The notes under the pieces: generated by a model | The model's input: only the letters and a program-made list of their open reading frames with translations | Database searches by the model: none | What the model was told of the DNA's origin: nothing | In this document: positions 43,572 through 52,331 of the stretch, one piece after another | Position numbering within the stretch: the stretch's first letter is position 1 | How the letters are laid out: the number at the start of each line of letters is the position of its first letter | From: Haloarcula rara | Lineage (GTDB): Archaea > Halobacteriota > Halobacteria > Halobacteriales > Haloarculaceae | Length of the DNA stretch: 64,000 nucleotides | NCBI RefSeq assembly: GCF_029338235.1 | Contig: NZ_CP119785.1 | Coordinates: 1,674,001-1,738,000, forward strand | Direction of reading: 5' to 3' | Program-made: the position numbers and the translations under genes

Positions 43572-43578
43572 GTTAAGT
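43572..43578 (+). promoter_or_regulatory. TATA-like box
   Basis: GTTAAGT lies 24-30 bases before the ATG at 43602. Confidence 0.35.
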
Positions 43579-43601
43579 GCAACCGTACCCCACACTAGCG
43601 T

Positions 43602-44597
43602 ATGCAGACGCTGTTGCTCGGTCCCGACGACGTGAGCGAGTACGCCGACCTCCCGTCGGTCATCGACGCCGTCGCGGCGGCCTTCGCCGCCGATTGGCGG
43701 GGCGACACCATCATGCCGGCAAAGTCCTACATCGACCTCCCCGCGTACAACGGCGACTTCCGGTCGATGCCGGCGTACGTCAACGCGGGCGAGTGGGACG
43801 CCGCGGCGGTGAAGTGGGTCAACGTCCACCCGGACAACCCCGCCGACCACGACCTCCCGACCGTGCTGGGGACGCTCATCTACTCGGACCCAGAGACCGC
43901 GTTCCCGCTGGCGGTGATGGACGGGACGAACCTGACGCGCCTGCGGACCGGCGCGGCCGCGGCCGTCGCGACCGACCACCTCGCCGTCCCCGACGCGGAC
44001 TCGCTGGGGCTCGTGGGCGCGGGCGTCCAGTCGTACACCCAGCTCGAGGCCATCGCCGCGGTGCGGGAGATAGAGCGGGTCGTCGTCGCCGACCGCAACG
44101 AGCAAAAACAGCGGGCCTTCGTCGACCACTTCTCGGACCGATTCGACGTTCGCGCGGGCAGTATCGCCGAGGCCGCCGCTTGTGACGTGCTCTCGACGAT
44201 TACCCCGGTCGAGTCGCCCATCGTCGACCGGGCGTGGCTGGGCGAGCACACGCACGTCAACGCCATCGGGGCCGACGCCGAAGGCAAGCACGAACACGAC
44301 GACCAGACGCTGCTGGACGCGAAGCTCGTCATCGACGACTACGAGCAGTGTACCCACTCGGGCGAAATCAACGTCCCCTGGAGCGAGGGCGTGCTCTCCG
44401 AGGACGACATCGACGGCGAACTCGGGGCCATCGTCGCCGGTGACATCGCAGGCCGCGAGTCCGGGGACGGAATCACACTGTTCGACTCGACGGGACTGGC
44501 GATTCAGGACGTGGCCGCGGCCCACGTCGCCTACGAGAACGCCCGCGCGGCCGGGGAGGGGACCGACTTCTCGCTGGTCGGCACGGGGACGAGCTAG
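43602..44597 (+). CDS. Ornithine cyclodeaminase / alanine dehydrogenase family enzyme
   Basis: The 331-residue protein belongs to the mu-crystallin family of NAD(P)-linked enzymes. Seen: MPAKSYIDLPAYNGDFRSMPAYV, KWVNVHPDNP (substrate lysine), MDGTNLTRLRTGAAAAVATDHLA, and the nucleotide-binding GLVGAGVQSYTQLEAI near residue 140. Archaeal members act as alanine dehydrogenase or ornithine cyclodeaminase; I cannot tell which. The gene is single, with no amino-acid operon around it. Confidence 0.85.
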   Translation: MQTLLLGPDDVSEYADLPSVIDAVAAAFAADWRGDTIMPAKSYIDLPAYNGDFRSMPAYVNAGEWDAAAVKWVNVHPDNPADHDLPTVLGTLIYSDPETAFPLAVMDGTNLTRLRTGAAAAVATDHLAVPDADSLGLVGAGVQSYTQLEAIAAVREIERVVVADRNEQKQRAFVDHFSDRFDVRAGSIAEAAACDVLSTITPVESPIVDRAWLGEHTHVNAIGADAEGKHEHDDQTLLDAKLVIDDYEQCTHSGEINVPWSEGVLSEDDIDGELGAIVAGDIAGRESGDGITLFDSTGLAIQDVAAAHVAYENARAAGEGTDFSLVGTGTS

Positions 44598-44604
44598 CTC
44601 GGTG

Positions 44605-44811
44605 TCAGCGCCCCAGCGCGTCGCTGGCTCGCGAGATGAGCCAGACGACCAGCAGCAGCGGGAGGACGGGGGCCAATAGGATGAGCAACCCCAGGAATAT
44701 CAGCCAGCCGATGACGTCCATCTGGGCGTCGGGGTGCGTTCCCGACGGCGGCGTCACCGTTCGGAGGGGCTCCGGGAGCCGCGAATCGTCCGTGTCATCG
44801 GCATCACTCAT
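44605..44811 (-). CDS. Small haloarchaeal membrane protein (resembles DUF7535)
   Basis: I take ATG 44811 as the start, giving 68 residues. An acidic start (SDADDTDDSRLPEPLRTVTPP) is followed by one long hydrophobic stretch (VIGWLIFLGLLILLAPVLPLLLVVWLI) and SRASDALGR. The pattern is common in haloarchaea; the DUF number is from memory. It converges with the dehydrogenase gene. Confidence 0.6.
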   Translation of the reverse strand: MSDADDTDDSRLPEPLRTVTPPSGTHPDAQMDVIGWLIFLGLLILLAPVLPLLLVVWLISRASDALGR

Positions 44812-44916
44812 ACTCGCTGATACGTTCGCCGGCCGAATAAACGTGTCTCGGTGGTCCGCCGTCCTCACCTCGCCCTCGGCGCGGCACTCATACCGCTCTG
44901 TCGTCGTGGACCGCCA

Positions 44917-45030
44917 CTACGTGCGTCGGTAGTAGATGAGGCCCGCGACGAGGACGACGAGTCCGCTGATGACAGCCAGTGGCAGCAGTCGGGCTGACCC
45001 CGGTTCGATTGCAGTCGTACTCGTTGTCAG
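44917..45030 (-). pseudogene. C-terminal tail of a membrane-anchored protein, truncated
   Basis: The minus strand reads PGSARLLPLAVISGLVVLVAG and ends LIYYRRT with a stop at 44917. This is a proper C-terminal membrane anchor of a secreted protein. Upstream the coding character ends at about 45030, where a toxin-like fragment begins on the other strand. The front of the gene is missing, probably replaced in the rearrangement that placed the toxin/immunity genes here. Confidence 0.4.
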
Positions 45031-45184
45031 AAACAAAGACGTTACGTTCGATGCAGAGCTCGGTGAGAGCTTCCCCCTCGACGTGGAAGACGTCGAATCG
45101 CTCACCGACCTCGTAAACACCGTGGACTCACAGTTCGACGGGACAGAGGTAACAATCAAAACCTTCGACGAATTAGACAGTTGA
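45018..45184 (+). pseudogene. Toxin-like C-terminal fragment, module 1
   Basis: From about 45018 the plus strand reads VVLVVRNKDVTFDAELGES, then a helix (DVESLTDLVNTVDSQF), and ends TIKTFDELDS with a stop two bases before the next gene. This aligns with the last 55 residues of the protein encoded at 46521-47792 (VVATND, DIGDVVESKF, DELSD). The rest of the toxin is absent; the first codons of the open frame are shared with the opposite-strand remnant. It is probably inactive and marks where a full toxin gene once stood before its immunity gene. Confidence 0.55.
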
Positions 45185-45186
45185 AG

Positions 45187-46395
45187 ATGCGTGACGGTAC
45201 AGCCCTGGCCTCTCTGTTCGATACGGACCCACCGGCGCGGGCGGAACCCTGTCGACGGATACCCCAGATAGGCCGAACGCTGGGACTTACGCTTGACCGC
45301 GACAACGCGCCAGGCGTCAGTGACGATATCGACACGAACGTCGACTCCCTGTCTCTCCGTCTCGGAGATAGGCAGCTAGAATGTAACATCGGCGATGAAT
45401 CGGCGGAGTATGAGTTGCCGGATTCGTATCTCGACATATCGACCGCGGCTTCGAACCTTGCGATAGAATCGAGGAACCGTCCCGAGTCAGAGCGGGAACG
45501 GTTCAAAGCCGACTATATCGAACTCCTCTCCGCACTTGCGGTCCATCTCGACCCGCTGTATCTCGCGGTAATAAACACGGCTCAGGTAACTACCGGCCCG
45601 CCGCCGAAAACCTGTCATCCATCGGGTGTACCGGTAGAGCTAGAGCGTCTGCCCTGGCTTGGGGTCTACTCGGAGCCGCTAATCGAACGCTTTGGCGGCC
45701 GTGAGCGGGTTCTGGACACCCCGGCCTGGAAGGTCGAAGAACTCGAAAACGGGAGTGTCCTCATCGTCACGACCCGGGTACCCTGGGAAGACTACGGGAG
45801 TAAACACCCGGCAGACCGGTACCTGCTGGACGGGATGGACCGTGCGGACGCCGTGTCACCGTCCAGTGAGGTGACACTGGCCGACCCGTTCGCGAGTTTC
45901 GACTCGGGCCAGATTGGCACCGATATCTGTGTCCACCGCGACGATATCGCCCCAGAGTTCGCCAACGAGGACCTCAATCTTGTCCCCGTCCGCGTCGACG
46001 AACACCGGAACCTGCGGCATCTCGACACAGATGTGTTCGTTCGTAACGTCGTCACCGACACCACGGGAGAGAAGGCCGACATCGTCAAGCGAATGCTCTC
46101 GGATATCCCGGCTACGGCCGGCGATGACCTCTACGTCTCGGCCCTACTTCGGGAGGTGATTCCGCCGTCGTTCGTTCGACTGGACGACCCCGACGACGAG
46201 AACGTCGTGACGAAGGTAATGGCTCTGGAGACGGACGTAAGCAAAATCAAGCTCCTCGTGAGTCTCGGCCGCGTGGCCCAGCAGGACGACTTCACGGTCG
46301 AGGACCTCGACTCGATGGAAGGGGCGCTGGACACGCTCGCCGAACTCGACGACACCGAGAACATCGACCAGTACATCCGAGAGCGGCTTCTGTGA
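45187..46395 (+). CDS. Candidate immunity protein, module 1
   Basis: ATG 45187 begins two bases after the fragment's stop. The protein has 402 residues in two parts. The N-terminal part (about 1-215) contains LDPLYLAVINTAQ near 120, then LERLPWLGVYSEPLIERFGG and DTPAWKVEELENGSVLIV. This pattern recalls Imm52-like immunity proteins, which guard cells against polymorphic toxins; the match is from memory. The C-terminal part (about 220-402, DPFASFDSGQIGTDICVHRDD to IDQYIRERLL) is helical, shared with module 2 and of unknown function. The likely role is to bind and neutralise the toxin encoded just upstream. It has no signal or membrane helix. Confidence 0.55.
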   Translation: MRDGTALASLFDTDPPARAEPCRRIPQIGRTLGLTLDRDNAPGVSDDIDTNVDSLSLRLGDRQLECNIGDESAEYELPDSYLDISTAASNLAIESRNRPESERERFKADYIELLSALAVHLDPLYLAVINTAQVTTGPPPKTCHPSGVPVELERLPWLGVYSEPLIERFGGRERVLDTPAWKVEELENGSVLIVTTRVPWEDYGSKHPADRYLLDGMDRADAVSPSSEVTLADPFASFDSGQIGTDICVHRDDIAPEFANEDLNLVPVRVDEHRNLRHLDTDVFVRNVVTDTTGEKADIVKRMLSDIPATAGDDLYVSALLREVIPPSFVRLDDPDDENVVTKVMALETDVSKIKLLVSLGRVAQQDDFTVEDLDSMEGALDTLAELDDTENIDQYIRERLL

Positions 46396-46520
46396 CTGCT
46401 GTTCCTTCGGAAATCATCTGTCGCACGCATTGAGTAGCCGGCACAGTCGCGCCCGCGTTTGCCTCCGGGGGGTCGAGCGTCTTACAGAAGGGGCTGAGCA
46501 GTTCGAGCAAACTCCGGCGG

Positions 46521-47792
46521 ATGGTCGACGCCGCCGACTCGGCGGTCCCCAACAGGGTGCCAAACGGCGTCAAGCCGACGGCGCTGCGTCGGGCCGGCAA
46601 AGTCGACGACGCCGTTCCCGACGCGGACGTGCCGACCGGGCGCATGAGCGCGAAGCTCAACGACATGCCCGGGCCGCGCCGCCAGCGGACCACCGAGCAG
46701 TTCGACCGCCTCGACAGCGACGGCAGCGACTACCTGGGCAACACGGACATCGACGACCCGACGCTGAAAGCTGCCGACCTCTTCGAGAACACCGGGCCGA
46801 AGGGCCGCCGCGCGCTGAACGACCTCGCCGACGGCGACCGCGAGGCCGCCGACGTGTTGCTGGAGATGGACCCCAACACCCAGTGGCGGTTCACCAGAGC
46901 GTACGACAGTGATTCGGTCGACAAGGATGAACTCGCGTCGGCGCTCAGACGGTACGACGAGTTGGACGCTCAAGAGCGGGCGTACTTCAGGCAGTCACTG
47001 GCACGCTCGGACGACGACGCTGTCGAACTGCTCAACGTCGATGTCTGTAACAGCCCGTGTGACGACCCGATCGATGCGGTCTTCGAGCTCGGTCGCGACC
47101 GGAGCGAACTGGACAACTCTGATGTGAAACGGCTCCTCCAGGCCACCAGAAACGGAGAGAGCGTCGACGCTGGGCCGGGAAGTGACCGTGGGGAGTTCAT
47201 CGAGCGACTCGGTAATCTTGACGACAAGGAGGATCTCAGTGGACTCGACGACGCAATGACGGTCCAAGGTAACCTCAGGGGCTACAAGGCTGTGACCGGC
47301 GAAGTCCGGACGGCGGACGAACTCATCGGTCGGAGTGACGTGAGCGCAAATCAAGTCACGATGAGTGAGGACGTGCCGCTCAGCGACGTTCCGTCACGAT
47401 ACAGGTCAGATCCCGACCTGGAGCTAAAGCGTGGCTCCGAAATCGACAGCAAACTGGAAACGAGTGTCGATATCGACGGCGATACCTTCGAATCACCGGC
47501 CGTCGAATCGAAGAACTTCGGAGACCTCGCCGACGATAACGGATTTGTCCAGGGACAGCGGGCAAGGGACCTCCGCCGGAAACTCGAGACGCAGGCAGCA
47601 GCCGGAGAGGACGAGATTGTAGTGGCAACGAACGATCCAGACTTCGAGTTCAGTGACGAGGCCCGAGAGAAGTTCGCGAGTAATGTCAACGATTACGAAA
47701 AACTCTCCGATATCGGGGACGTAGTCGAGTCGAAGTTTGACGATAGAGATATGACGGTCAAGTTCGTCTCGTACGATGAGCTGAGTGACTGA
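46521..47792 (+). CDS. Candidate polymorphic toxin (C-terminal part), module 2
   Basis: The 423-residue protein is acidic. Its first 300 residues are mostly helical and have no recognised domain. The last 120 carry a possible PD-(D/E)xK nuclease core: Asp317, Asp319 and Asp321 in SVDIDGDTFE, Glu329-Ser-Lys331 in AVESKNF, then QGQRARDLRRKLE and a strand EIVVATND. The ATG at 46521 is only the first start codon; the frame is open back to 46434 and reads APAFASGGSSVLQKGLSSSS, so this may be the tail end of a formerly longer protein. A one-base gap separates its stop from the immunity gene. There is no signal peptide, so how it would be delivered is unclear. Confidence 0.5.
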   Translation: MVDAADSAVPNRVPNGVKPTALRRAGKVDDAVPDADVPTGRMSAKLNDMPGPRRQRTTEQFDRLDSDGSDYLGNTDIDDPTLKAADLFENTGPKGRRALNDLADGDREAADVLLEMDPNTQWRFTRAYDSDSVDKDELASALRRYDELDAQERAYFRQSLARSDDDAVELLNVDVCNSPCDDPIDAVFELGRDRSELDNSDVKRLLQATRNGESVDAGPGSDRGEFIERLGNLDDKEDLSGLDDAMTVQGNLRGYKAVTGEVRTADELIGRSDVSANQVTMSEDVPLSDVPSRYRSDPDLELKRGSEIDSKLETSVDIDGDTFESPAVESKNFGDLADDNGFVQGQRARDLRRKLETQAAAGEDEIVVATNDPDFEFSDEAREKFASNVNDYEKLSDIGDVVESKFDDRDMTVKFVSYDELSD

Positions 47793-47793
47793 T

Positions 47794-48970
47794 ATGACCG
47801 ATGGGCTCGTACTGGTGGATTATTTCACCACTAATCTGCAGGACAATGTCCTCCGTGGGGTGCTTCGCGCCGGGGATACTGCAGGATTCGAGACGCCAGC
47901 ACCGGAGTCGCTTGACGCCAAACACGAAGGAAAACCCGGCGTCACGCTCAGCTGGCCGTTCATGCCAGTCGATGTGACGGTACACTACGACAACGACTGG
48001 GACGAACTGGAGCGAGCGCTCACCGTGAGCTTTGATGCCGGGGCGCTCCAGTCTTCAACGTGGGATAGCGAGGCACATCGGGACGAGTTCGTGGATGGCG
48101 TTATTGATCTCGTCTGTTCGCTGGCCCTATCGAACGACCCCGAGTACGTCGCTGCACACAACCCCGTGTCGACCGACAGTGATCCCGTCACTCCGACGAC
48201 GCGCCCCGTCCTCGACGACATCGACCGACTCCCAGTTCTCGGCATCTACTCGCGGGATATGGTCGACACGCTGGGCGGAAGGGGCCGTGTCTTGGAAACT
48301 CCAGCCTGGCGGGTCGAGGAGCTGGATAACGGTCAGATCTTGATCATCACCGACGAACCGCCCTGGTATCACGGGGTGGGCACCGCGAACGCGACCGAGT
48401 ATCTTCTGAGTGGCGGTGAGCACAGAGGGGGTAGTCAGGGTGCAGAGTGAGCCTGCCCTCTCGGACCCATTCGCCGCCCTCGAACCCGGCGACTACGGCA
48501 CCGATGTCTGTGTCCGTCGTGCGGACATTGCCGCCGAGTTCCACAACGAGGATATCGAACTCGTTCGAGTTTATGTCGACGAAAACCAGGATCTACGGCG
48601 TGTTTCCGAAGATTCGTTCGTCCGGAACGTGGTAGTCGACGCCCCTGACGACGCTGCGTTCATCAAGCGGATGCTCGTCGATGTCCCTTCGGACGCTACC
48701 GAAGACACTCTCATGGTGTCGGCACTTCTCCACGGTGCGATCCCCTCGTCATTCGTGCGACTTGGCGAACCAAGTGGCAAGAACGTCGTCACGAGAATTA
48801 TGGGTCTCGATGTCGAGACAAACAAGATCGATATGCTGGTGTCCCTGGGAAAAGCCGTTCAGCAACAAGAAGGAATCGGCATCGCGATGGTCGAGTCCGC
48901 GCTCGACAATCTGGCCGGTCTCGAAGATGTCGAGGGTATCGAACAGTATATCCAACAGAACCTGCTTTAA
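47794..48970 (+). pseudogene. Candidate immunity protein, module 2, frame-disrupted
   Basis: ATG 47794 follows the toxin stop by one base. The first part (218 codons to 48450) matches the N-terminal part of the module 1 protein: IDRLPVLGIYSRDMVDTLGG and ETPAWRVEELDNGQILII. The second part continues in another frame (about 48410-48970) with LSDPFAALEPGDYGTDVCV to IEQYIQQNLL, matching the C-terminal part. A shift near 48405-48425 separates them. Either one gene is broken or the two domains are now separate genes, the second starting at GTG 48410. Both parts are otherwise well kept, and the paralogue is one fused protein. Confidence 0.6.
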
Positions 48971-49071
48971 TATCAGCCACGTCTGTGAGTTGCTGTGCAA
49001 GCCCGCCTACCCATCTGTCCCCTGCCCCGTGAAGGGAAAGCTATAGCAACGTCGGTCTCGGACCCCCTATC

Positions 49072-51771
49072 ATGACTACGACCGGCGAGGAACGCGAGCG
49101 GGCCTTCGACCACGGCGAGGTCGAGCCACGCTGGCAGGCGGCCTGGGACGAGGCCGACGTGTTCCGCATCGACGACGACGCCACGGACCCCGAGTACGTG
49201 CTGGCGATGTTCCCCTACACCTCGGGGCAACTGCACATGGGCCACGTCCGCAACTACACCATCACGGACGCCTTCGCCCGCTTCGAGCGGATGCGCGGGA
49301 AGGACGTCCTCCATCCGATGGGGTGGGACTCCTTTGGCCTGCCCGCCGAGAACGCCGCGGAGGAACGGGACACCAATCCGCGGGACTGGACGATGCAGTG
49401 TATCGACCAGATGCGCGACCAGTTCGTCGAGATGGGCTTTGGCTACGACTGGGAGCGCGAGGTCACCACGTGCGAGCCCGAATACTACCAGTGGAACCAG
49501 TGGCTGTTCAAACAGTTCCGCGAGGCTGGCCTGGTCGAGCGCCAGGGCGCGGAACTGAACTGGTGTCCCTCCTGTGAGACCGTGCTCGCGGACGAACAGG
49601 TCGAGGAGGGAGAGGCTCCGGAGGAGCCTCACGGAGACGGCGGAGCCGTCGAAGTCTGCTGGCGCTGTGACACCCCCATCGACCACCGCGAGATGGACCA
49701 GTGGTTCCTGACCATCACCGACTACGCCGAGGAGCTGCTCGACGCCCTCGACGACCTGGACGGCTGGCCCAACAACGTCCAGGAGATGCAGCGCAACTGG
49801 ATCGGCCAGCAGGAGGGGGCAAGCGTCGCCTTCGAAGTGGGCGAGTACGGCGAGGTGGACATCTTCACGACGCGACTCGACACCATCCACGGCGCGACCT
49901 ACTTCTCGCTGGCACCGGGCCACCCCGTTGCCCAGGAAATCGCCGAGGAGAACGACGAGGTCCGGGAGTACGTCGAGATGGCCGAGGAAGCTGACGAGGA
50001 CGACCTGGACGTCACCTCCGGCGTGTTCACGGGCGAGTACGCGACCAATCCCGCCACTGGCGAGGAGATTCCGGTCTACGTCGCCGACTACGTCCTGACC
50101 GACGTGGGGACGGGCGCGCTGTACGCCGTCCCGGCCCACGACGACCGCGACCACGAGTTCGCCGAGTACCACGACATCGACATCCAGCAGGTCGTCGAAC
50201 CCGCCCCCGACGCCGACCCCGAAGATATCGATGTCCAGGAGGAAGCCTACACCGAAGACGGCGTGCTCGTAAACAGCGGCGAGTTCGACGGGCTCACGAG
50301 CGCCGAGGCCCGCGAGGAGTTCGTCGAGGTCTTCGACGGCGAGCATCGTACTGAATACAACCTGCGGGACTGGGGCATCTCCCGGCAGCGCTACTGGGGC
50401 ACGCCCATCCCGATGATTCACTGCGAGGACTGTGGCTACGTCGAGGTCCCCGACGAGGACCTCCCGGTCGAACTGCCGGAGTTCGTCCACACCACCGGGA
50501 ACCCGCTGGACGCCGCCGAGGAGTGGAAACACGTCGACTGCCCCGACTGTGGCGCCGACGCGGTGCGGGAGACGGACACGATGGACACCTTTGTCGACTC
50601 CTCGTGGTACTTCCTGCGCTACGTCTCGCCCGAACTTGAGGACGCCCCATTCGACACCGAGCGGGCCAGCGACTGGATGCCTGTCGACCGCTACGTCGGC
50701 GGCATCGAACACGCCGTGATGCACCTGCTGTACGCCCGTTTCTTCACGAAGGTGCTCGACGACGTCGACCTGCTCGATGGGGTCCGCGAACCCTTCGTCA
50801 ACCTCACCAACCAGGGGATGGTGCTTGGCGAGAACGGCAACAAGATGTCAAAGAGCAAAGGAAACGGCGTCTCGCCACAGCGCATCATCGAGGAGTACGG
50901 CGCCGACACCGCCCGGCTGTTCATCATGGAGGCCGCCCAGCCCGAGAAGGAGTTCGCCTGGAGCCCCGAGGGCGTCCAGTCCTCCCATAGCTTCCTCCAG
51001 AACATCTACCGGCTGACCGACGAATTTGCGGACGGCAAGATTGCCTTCGGTGACGAAGGGCAAATCGCAGACTACGTGGCCCGCGAAATCGATGCCACGG
51101 CGGCACGGGCCACCGAGGAGTACGAGAAGTTCCGCTTCAACCACGCCCTGCAGGCCGTGCGTGAACTGGTCTCCCTGCTGCGCCGCTATCGGGAGGCCAC
51201 CGACCCCGACGCCGAGACGTTCGAGCGCGGGCTGGTGACCGCCGCGAAGCTGCTGGCACCGGTCGCGCCCCACGTCGGCGAGGAGCTGTGGGAGCGTCTG
51301 GACGGCGAGGGGCTCGTCGCCGAGGCCGGCTGGCCCAGTGCCGACGCGCCCGCCGACTACGACATCGAGCGCCGCCTGGTCGAGAACACCCGCGAGGACG
51401 TCCGTGACATCGTCGACACTGTCGGCATCGAGGACCCCGAGACCATCACGCTCGCGGTGGCACCCGCCTGGAAACACGACGTGGTCGACATCGCTCGCGA
51501 GGCCGACAACGTCGTCCCCGCGGTGATGCAAAACGAGGAGCTCCAGCAGTACGGCGAGGCCGCCGCCGACTTCGCGAAGACGCTGGCGGGCCGGGCCAAC
51601 CTCGACGAGCATCTGCCGCCCGAGCGGGAGCTGGCCGCACTGGTTCGGGCCGCCTGGCTCGTAGAACGGGAGTTCAGCGCCGACGTAGTGGTGGAGTCCG
51701 CCGACGAAGCCGACGACGGGCTGGCGTCGAAGGCCGAGCCAGGGCGTCCGGCTATCGATATCGAGTCGTAG
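49072..51771 (+). CDS. leuS: Leucyl-tRNA synthetase
   Basis: The 899-residue enzyme charges tRNA-Leu. Seen: signature HMGH (residues 55-58) and KMSKS (591-595), a zinc site with CPSC near residue 165 and CWRC, and a CP1 editing domain with TRLDTIHGATYFSLAPGHP. The order fits the bacterial-type LeuS with the editing domain after the zinc-binding insert, as in haloarchaea. An in-frame stretch at residues about 179-195 (EGEAPEEPHGDGGAVEV) is encoded by two palindromic hairpins (49612-49630 and 49636-49650) and looks like an inserted repeat between the zinc-binding pairs. It does not disturb the frame. Confidence 0.93.
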   Translation: MTTTGEERERAFDHGEVEPRWQAAWDEADVFRIDDDATDPEYVLAMFPYTSGQLHMGHVRNYTITDAFARFERMRGKDVLHPMGWDSFGLPAENAAEERDTNPRDWTMQCIDQMRDQFVEMGFGYDWEREVTTCEPEYYQWNQWLFKQFREAGLVERQGAELNWCPSCETVLADEQVEEGEAPEEPHGDGGAVEVCWRCDTPIDHREMDQWFLTITDYAEELLDALDDLDGWPNNVQEMQRNWIGQQEGASVAFEVGEYGEVDIFTTRLDTIHGATYFSLAPGHPVAQEIAEENDEVREYVEMAEEADEDDLDVTSGVFTGEYATNPATGEEIPVYVADYVLTDVGTGALYAVPAHDDRDHEFAEYHDIDIQQVVEPAPDADPEDIDVQEEAYTEDGVLVNSGEFDGLTSAEAREEFVEVFDGEHRTEYNLRDWGISRQRYWGTPIPMIHCEDCGYVEVPDEDLPVELPEFVHTTGNPLDAAEEWKHVDCPDCGADAVRETDTMDTFVDSSWYFLRYVSPELEDAPFDTERASDWMPVDRYVGGIEHAVMHLLYARFFTKVLDDVDLLDGVREPFVNLTNQGMVLGENGNKMSKSKGNGVSPQRIIEEYGADTARLFIMEAAQPEKEFAWSPEGVQSSHSFLQNIYRLTDEFADGKIAFGDEGQIADYVAREIDATAARATEEYEKFRFNHALQAVRELVSLLRRYREATDPDAETFERGLVTAAKLLAPVAPHVGEELWERLDGEGLVAEAGWPSADAPADYDIERRLVENTREDVRDIVDTVGIEDPETITLAVAPAWKHDVVDIAREADNVVPAVMQNEELQQYGEAAADFAKTLAGRANLDEHLPPERELAALVRAAWLVEREFSADVVVESADEADDGLASKAEPGRPAIDIES
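49612..49650 (+). repeat. Two three-base-loop hairpins inside leuS
   Basis: GAGGCTCC-GGA-GGAGCCTC (49612-49630) and GACGGC-GGA-GCCGTC (49636-49650) have the same C-NNN-G loop form as the intergenic clusters. They add codons in frame within a variable loop. Confidence 0.6.
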
Positions 51772-51820
51772 CAGTTCGGTGTCGGTACCATTTTCTCACC
51801 AGTTCAGAAATAGCTAGTTG

Positions 51821-52273
51821 ATGGCCCCGTCGGATGGAATTTCCGAACTGTTGACGCCGGAGCGCAAACAGATACTCATCGCCTCGGCAGGGTTGTTTTG
51901 CATCTCGCTCGGCGTCCTGATTCCGAGATGGGGCATCTCCCTGGGCTGGCTGTTCACCATCACCGGCGGCGTCGTCGGTGGGATACTCATCGGCGGGCTC
52001 CGCAGACGGGGCGGTGTGGACGGCTTTGTCTACGGCGCCTACGTCGGCGCCGTCGGTGGCCTGGCGTCCTCGATAGTCGGCGTCGTTCTCGGGACGGTTA
52101 TCAACCTCACCACCTTCGCCTCAGAGACCTCGACCACCCCGAGCGAGTACACTATTGGCGGGTACGTTTTGATCGCCATCGTCGGGTTCGTCTCGGGAAT
52201 GGTGTTCAAACTGATGGGCGCGTCGGTGGCCGGCGCCCTGGTCGGAGCGCTCCTGGACGACCGGTCCGTATGA
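51821..52273 (+). CDS. Small four-helix membrane protein, copy 1 (DUF5518-like)
   Basis: The 150-residue protein has about four hydrophobic helices: ILIASAGLFCISLGVLIP, LGWLFTITGGVVGGILIGG, YVGAVGGLASSIVGVVLGTVI and YVLIAIVGFVSGMVFKLMG. Small Gly-rich contacts suggest tight packing. It is clearly related to the next gene (shared LGVLIP, GWLFTITGG, GLASSI, GFVSGM). I recall such proteins as DUF5518; not verified. The start is ATG 51821. Confidence 0.6.
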   Translation: MAPSDGISELLTPERKQILIASAGLFCISLGVLIPRWGISLGWLFTITGGVVGGILIGGLRRRGGVDGFVYGAYVGAVGGLASSIVGVVLGTVINLTTFASETSTTPSEYTIGGYVLIAIVGFVSGMVFKLMGASVAGALVGALLDDRSV

Positions 52274-52331
52274 GTGGCCACACCACTCGCGTCCGCCGGC
52301 CTTTATTTCGCTTGCCAGCCGAGTAGTTCCC

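Noticed and set aside
44936..45017. First 27 codons of the plus-strand frame at 44936 as the true start of the toxin fragment
   Set aside because: These codons read as low-quality Ser/Arg/Thr-rich sequence, whereas the opposite strand there encodes a good membrane anchor.
48973..50724. Minus-strand open frame of 583 codons across leuS
   Set aside because: Antisense of a well-conserved synthetase, with no start context and no family features.
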